NCBI GenBank assembly: GCA_019745155.1
Contig: JAIETM010000015.1
Span: 1-64,000 of the forward strand
DNA: 64,000 bases
Direction: 5' to 3'
Origin: Chitinophagaceae bacterium
Lineage (GTDB): Bacteria > Bacteroidota > Bacteroidia > Chitinophagales > Chitinophagaceae
Positions 60,790 through 64,000 of this stretch are shown here, piece by piece. The first letter of the stretch is position 1; each line of letters starts with the position of its first letter. Below the pieces are notes generated by a model. It saw only the letters and a program-made list of their open reading frames with translations, was not told where the DNA came from and did not search any database. A program made the translations under genes and the position numbers.

Positions 60790-61377
60790 ATGAAGGCTAT
60801 CCCTATTTTGAGAATGATTAAAGATAGGAAAAACATTAATTTGGTTTTAAGTCAAATTGATGCAATAGATGATTTTATAGATATAGTTATTAAAGAGGCA
60901 TTTAATAATGGAGATGTAAAAGAGATTAATTTTAAGAAACCATTTGAAGAATGGGGCTCTTTAATTAATGGTAATGCTGATAAAAGGATTTTTTACGATA
61001 GAATAAAGGAGTTAGATTATTTCTCTACTAAAGATGGTGAGAATTGGAATTTGACTTTAAATGGCATTAAGATTTGTAAATTTTATGATGGTCATTTAAT
61101 GAAAAGGGCTTATGATTTAAGCGAAGAATTGAGCAGAAAGCAAGAAATCGAGAAAAGCAAGGTAAAGGCAGATAAGGCGGCTTTTGCTTCTTACTATTCA
61201 GTATATGCAAATCTATTAGTTAGTCTTGCTACTTTAGTAACCTGTATAATAACTTGCAATGAAAGAAAAGAGCCATTGAAAGAAAAAACAGAGATAAAAT
61301 TTGATATTTCGAGCTTGGATACTTTAAAAAGCAAACAAGACTCACTAATAAAGATGCTAAGAAAATCAAGCAAGTGA
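60790..61377 (+). CDS. Hypothetical protein with helical N-domain and C-terminal membrane anchor
   Basis: This is a 195-residue protein. The N-terminal half (1-110) alternates helices and short strands (DRIKELDYFSTKDGENWNLTLNGIKICKF), compatible with a winged-helix-like fold. A charged helix (ELSRKQEIEKSKVKADKAAF) leads into a single hydrophobic segment (about 145-165, YANLLVSLATLVTCIITC), with a charged tail that continues as a short coil. No family was recognised. Start at the ATG 60790 rather than the TTG just before it. Confidence 0.6.
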   Translation: MKAIPILRMIKDRKNINLVLSQIDAIDDFIDIVIKEAFNNGDVKEINFKKPFEEWGSLINGNADKRIFYDRIKELDYFSTKDGENWNLTLNGIKICKFYDGHLMKRAYDLSEELSRKQEIEKSKVKADKAAFASYYSVYANLLVSLATLVTCIITCNERKEPLKEKTEIKFDISSLDTLKSKQDSLIKMLRKSSK

Positions 61378-61431
61378 AAGATTGACAAATGACTAATATT
61401 CTGTATTTTTTTTCTAATTGTTTTATATTCT

Positions 61432-62352
61432 TCATGATTTTTCAATTAATTGGTTATAGGTAAGTCTGCCTTTAGTATTAGCTAAAACCTGATTGAATCT
61501 TTCCACGTCTTTCATCTTACGGGTATTGAATCTAAATGAGGTTTCAGCGCAATACTTTTGCAGGTGTTTGGGGCTTATTTGGTGGTAAGTGCCATAAATG
61601 GTTCTTTTGAATATTGAAAAGAATCCCTCTACAGAATTGGTATAAGCCATGCCCTTTCTGTATTCTTTCTCTAAGTGGTTTACTGTTTCATGGGCAGCAT
61701 ATTCAGCCGCTAATCCTGTATATCCTGAATGGGAGTCTGTGTAAATGATAGCGGAAGGTGCTACGTTGCTCCTTACTACATCTTTAAAGGTGTTTTTACC
61801 GATTACAGTAAGTTTAGCCTTACCATCCCTTTGCAGTAAGCCCATTACAGGGGTTTTATTGTCTTTACCCAGTTCCCTGTGTTCCTTCAGCCTTTTACGG
61901 TTCATGTTATCCCATTTACCGCCTACATAGGTTTCGTCAACCTCTACAGCCTGATCTAAAGCCACATCGGGTTCGGGGTCGCCTAAAAGCAGTCTAATAC
62001 GGTGTAAGACAAACCATGCAGTTTTTTGGGTAATACCTAAATGTCTGCTTAGTTGTAGGCTGCTAACGCCCTTTTTATTGGCTGTTGCTAAGTAGATAGA
62101 GGCTAACCATACTGAAAGTTTAACCTTACTATTTTCAAAGATTGTCCCAACTGTTACTGTAAAATCCTTTTTACAGCCCTTATCCTTACACCTGAACGTT
62201 TTACCGTCTTTCAGTCTATAAGGCTTATTCATGCCACAAAAGGGGCAGGTAGGGTTGCCGTTCCACCTCATTTCCTCCAAATAGTCCCTGCACACCTTTT
62301 CATCCGAAAAGGTTGTAAGAACTTCTTTAAGATTTTTGAATTGGTGGTTCAT
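61432..62352 (-). CDS. IS1595-family (ISXO2-like) transposase
   Basis: This is a 306-residue transposase. An N-terminal zinc ribbon (C36, C39, C55, C60; CPFCGMNK...FRCKDKGC) and helix-turn-helix precede a DDE-type domain with D139 (EVDETYVGGK), D206 (IIYTDSHSGY) and the N239/E242 region (YTNSVEGFFSIFKR), as in ISXO2-like enzymes. The reading frame is intact. I could not find matching terminal inverted repeats on either side, so the element's ends are undefined. Its presence supports the acquired nature of the island. Confidence 0.9.
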   Translation of the reverse strand: MNHQFKNLKEVLTTFSDEKVCRDYLEEMRWNGNPTCPFCGMNKPYRLKDGKTFRCKDKGCKKDFTVTVGTIFENSKVKLSVWLASIYLATANKKGVSSLQLSRHLGITQKTAWFVLHRIRLLLGDPEPDVALDQAVEVDETYVGGKWDNMNRKRLKEHRELGKDNKTPVMGLLQRDGKAKLTVIGKNTFKDVVRSNVAPSAIIYTDSHSGYTGLAAEYAAHETVNHLEKEYRKGMAYTNSVEGFFSIFKRTIYGTYHQISPKHLQKYCAETSFRFNTRKMKDVERFNQVLANTKGRLTYNQLIEKS

Positions 62353-62377
62353 TTTTTATACTTTGAAAATAAAAGCC

Positions 62378-62557
62378 ATGAAATTTGACTTAGCTACTAA
62401 AAGAATCGAGGAAATGGATGATAGACAGTTACTGGAGTTAATACTTATGAATCAAATAACTATTTATCAGAAATTAGACCGATTTAATACTTATGCACTT
62501 AAAAAATTGGGTGCTGAGTTAGCCCAAGAAGGTGAGCACAAAGACCAGTCTTACTAA
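62378..62557 (+). CDS. Tiny helical protein, 59 residues
   Basis: It begins MKFDLATKRIEEMDDRQLLE and has a long amphipathic helix (RQLLELILMNQITIYQKLDRFNTYALKKLG) suited to oligomerisation. It is divergent from the IS1595 transposase, starting 25 bp from its ATG, so it could be an element-linked accessory gene or an unrelated cargo gene. The frame opens 14 codons earlier inside the transposase start region; the internal ATG is preferred. Confidence 0.5.
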   Translation: MKFDLATKRIEEMDDRQLLELILMNQITIYQKLDRFNTYALKKLGAELAQEGEHKDQSY

Positions 62558-62622
62558 TCCCTTTTAGACCATGCAGCGGATTTTTGTTTGCAATACAATA
62601 AGCTAAAGTCAGATGGTGAAAT

Positions 62623-62811
62623 TTAGAGTTTTGCCTTTTTCATGATCTTTCTTTTAGCTGAATCCAAAATATTAAAAGCCCTTTCGGCTGTTAATCCAGT
62701 TAAGAAGAATACTATAGCATCCGATTTTTCAGCAACATCCCCAAGATGTTCAAACCAATTCGGTAATTTCTTTTCGCCCTCATTTTCGGGGGCTTTTTTG
62801 TTGTTGTCCAT
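62623..62811 (-). CDS. Tiny protein, 62 residues
   Basis: It begins MDNNKKAPENEGEKKLPNWF, with a hydrophobic-amphipathic middle (DAIVFFLTGLTAERAFNIL) and a basic tail (DSAKRKIMKKAKL). Not a clear transmembrane protein. No family was recognised. Convergent with the 59-residue gene. Confidence 0.5.
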   Translation of the reverse strand: MDNNKKAPENEGEKKLPNWFEHLGDVAEKSDAIVFFLTGLTAERAFNILDSAKRKIMKKAKL

Positions 62812-63190
62812 TTTGTAAAGATTTTGTTAGTAGTTAACCACATCTAAACCTTTCAGACCTATACTAAACAGGTTAGCAATGTGGAAGTAATGTGAATGAA
62901 TCAAACAGGGTAGGGTAAAACCCTAAAACAGTTCATTTAGCTAAACCCATTAGAATCGGTCTGTGGGAAGTGGTATATAGTAGCCAGAATTTAACCATAC
63001 CTTTGCGCTAATGAGTTTAGTAGAATACGTTAAAAACTTGGTTTTAGAATTTACTAAATAGTTTAGTGTTATAATAATGATTTAAATATTTAATAATCAG
63101 TCATTAATAAAGACTATTGATATATTTAATATCAGTTAAAATAAACGATTTCGGATTGCTTGGTAGTGTTTTTAAGTTTTGTTAGTATTT
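62812..63190 (+). promoter_or_regulatory. AT-rich gap with a -7 element (62998-63005) and a 16-codon ORF
   Basis: TACCTTTG at 62998-63005 matches TAnnTTTG; no -33 TTG is clear. The predicted start is next to an ATG at 63011 that opens a 16-residue frame, MSLVEYVKNLVLEFTK (63011-63061), amphipathic if helical. A GGGT..ACCC inverted pair (GGGTAGGGTAAAACCCT, about 62908-62924) lies upstream. The rest, to the WbqC-like start, is AT-rich with no other feature. Confidence 0.4.
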
Positions 63191-63841
63191 ATGAATAGTG
63201 TAATTCAAAAAGAATATTTAATAATTGAAAATCAATATTTTGGAAATGTTGATGCAATAATAAGTTTATTCAAGTCAACACATGTTGAAATTGAGCAATA
63301 CGAAACCTATCCAAAAAGCAGTTTTCGCAACAGAATGGTGCTGGCTGGTGCAGCTGGTCCTATTGAAATGTCGGTACCCATCATTGGAGGCCGCAGCCAG
63401 AAACTGCTTACCAAGGATATTCGGATTGATCATTCCACCGCCTGGCAAAAAATCCATTGGCGTACGGTTTCCTCTTGCTATAGTCGGGCACCCTTTTACG
63501 AGTATTACGCCGACTGGCTGGTGGGCTTCTATGAAAAGCGGTATGATTTTCTGCTGGACATGAATATGGATATCCTCCTCTGGCTGAGGTCGCTCCTGAA
63601 GTCCAATATTTCCATTTGCAGGACTGAGGGTTATCAAAAAAACTATCCGGAAACTGTGCTCGACCGCCGAGATTTCTGGCTACCCAAGAATTACCGAGAA
63701 AAAGCAAGCACACCTTTCTACACCCAGGTTTTTTCAGACCGCATCGGCTTCTTGCCTAACCTCAGTTTTTTAGACGCATTATGTTGTTTGGGGGCACCCG
63801 GAATCAAGCAGTTGGTGCAGGACAGCAAAACCAATCATTAA
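63191..63841 (+). CDS. WbqC-like family protein
   Basis: This is a 216-residue protein of the WbqC-like family, whose members often accompany polysaccharide genes; the reaction is not established. Family marks: the ENQYFG start (usually P.YF.P..Y), the FRNRMVLAGAAGPIEMSVPI segment, and SWQKIHW-like TAWQKIHWRTVSSCYSRAPFYEYY (counted in parts), the most conserved block. Composition changes sharply at about residue 35 (63300): before it the DNA is AT-rich like the island, after it core-like. The true start is taken as ATG 63191. The gene may carry a recombined 5' end. Confidence 0.85.
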   Translation: MNSVIQKEYLIIENQYFGNVDAIISLFKSTHVEIEQYETYPKSSFRNRMVLAGAAGPIEMSVPIIGGRSQKLLTKDIRIDHSTAWQKIHWRTVSSCYSRAPFYEYYADWLVGFYEKRYDFLLDMNMDILLWLRSLLKSNISICRTEGYQKNYPETVLDRRDFWLPKNYREKASTPFYTQVFSDRIGFLPNLSFLDALCCLGAPGIKQLVQDSKTNH

Positions 63842-63925
63842 GGTATCTGTTACAGTTGTACAATTAACAAAATCAATCGTGTTCCAAACCTTTGACCGTT
63901 AAACGTTTGCATTATATTGCGGTCT

Positions 63926-63933
63926 TAGGTTTC
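63926..63933 (+). promoter_or_regulatory. Possible -7 element of the last gene
   Basis: TAGGTTTC differs from TAnnTTTG in its last base; a TTTG at 63906-63909 lies 16 bp upstream, slightly close. The predicted start would be near 63940. Confidence 0.3.
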
Positions 63934-63953
63934 GGCCATTGACTACCCCCTTC

Positions 63954-64000
63954 ATGAGGAAACTACAACTGCTTGTATTACTGCTGTCTTTTGGCGCTTT
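63954..64000 (+). CDS. Start of a secreted protein, cut by the window end
   Basis: The ATG opens a frame MRKLQLLVLLLSFGA that runs off the window: a basic start followed by a hydrophobic core, i.e. the beginning of a signal peptide. Nothing can be said of the mature protein. Confidence 0.55.
   Translation, partial: MRKLQLLVLLLSFGA

Noticed and set aside
61194-61445. Minus-strand ORFs of 68 and 83 codons opposite the 195-residue gene
   Set aside because: They lie antisense within the coding region or its AT-rich tail; the hydrophobic character comes from AT richness. The plus-strand frame is longer and better formed.
59520-63190. Prophage or integrative element
   Set aside because: No integrase, portal, capsid, conjugation gene or att-like repeats were found; only a single IS1595 transposase is present, without detectable terminal repeats.

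Overview
The window comes from a member of the phylum Bacteroidota, most likely family Chitinophagaceae (the family is an inference). The evidence is a SusC/SusD pair with a glycoside hydrolase and surface lipoproteins, a protein with a type A C-terminal sorting domain of the type IX secretion system, a three-gene sdhCAB operon with a single membrane subunit, the order rpmB-rpmG-DUF4295-ftsY, and several promoters of the Bacteroidota form TTG-N19..21-TAnnTTTG. Shine-Dalgarno sequences are mostly absent.

Layout. 0-5 kb: small, poorly conserved genes on the minus strand, including a yefM-yoeB toxin-antitoxin pair with a well-formed operator, set among intergenic tracts built from short repeated words. 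5.2-13.2 kb: a minus-strand run holding a sodium:solute symporter, a periplasmic alpha/beta hydrolase, a TonB-dependent receptor, a cytoplasmic alpha/beta hydrolase, a SulP transporter and a thioesterase. This looks like import and hydrolysis of an unknown ester-type compound. Next to it is a divergent LytTR response regulator / 7TM histidine kinase pair (13.3-16.1 kb). 16-23.3 kb: a CoA-transferase, lipoproteins, a T9SS-exported PKD protein, and an overlapping DEAD-box helicase / cold-shock-domain pair.

23.3-35.2 kb: a beta-1,3-glucan (laminarin-type) utilisation locus. A membrane-bound propeller/HTH regulator is divergent from susC, susD, two PKD-bearing surface glycan-binding lipoproteins and a GH16 glucanase. 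Between regulator and susC lie five GATGTAGT boxes in helical phase, ending 7 bp before a consensus promoter. This is the best-resolved regulatory structure in the window.

35.6-58.5 kb: mostly housekeeping: tRNA-Leu(CAA), hscB, an AlaDH/LYS1-type dehydrogenase, trmN6, sdhCAB, a FtsX/MacB-type permease, tsaD, an ABC-F ATPase with an inactive-looking second site, an M14 peptidase, ribosomal proteins, ftsY, a prenyl synthase, an amino-acid permease and a DUF2027-Smr protein. A RAYT transposase flanked by two diverged copies of a hairpin-spacer-hairpin module sits at 43.8-44.7 kb. An ATP-grasp gene at 45.8-46.9 kb is broken by a single-base frameshift.

58.5-64 kb: a long tract of word repeats, then an AT-rich accessory island (about 59.5-63.2 kb). 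The island holds a NYN-domain nuclease, several tiny proteins, a membrane-anchored protein, an IS1595-family transposase, and a promoter-plus-terminator unit that looks like an undescribed ~55-nt small RNA. A WbqC-like gene and the start of a secreted protein close the window.
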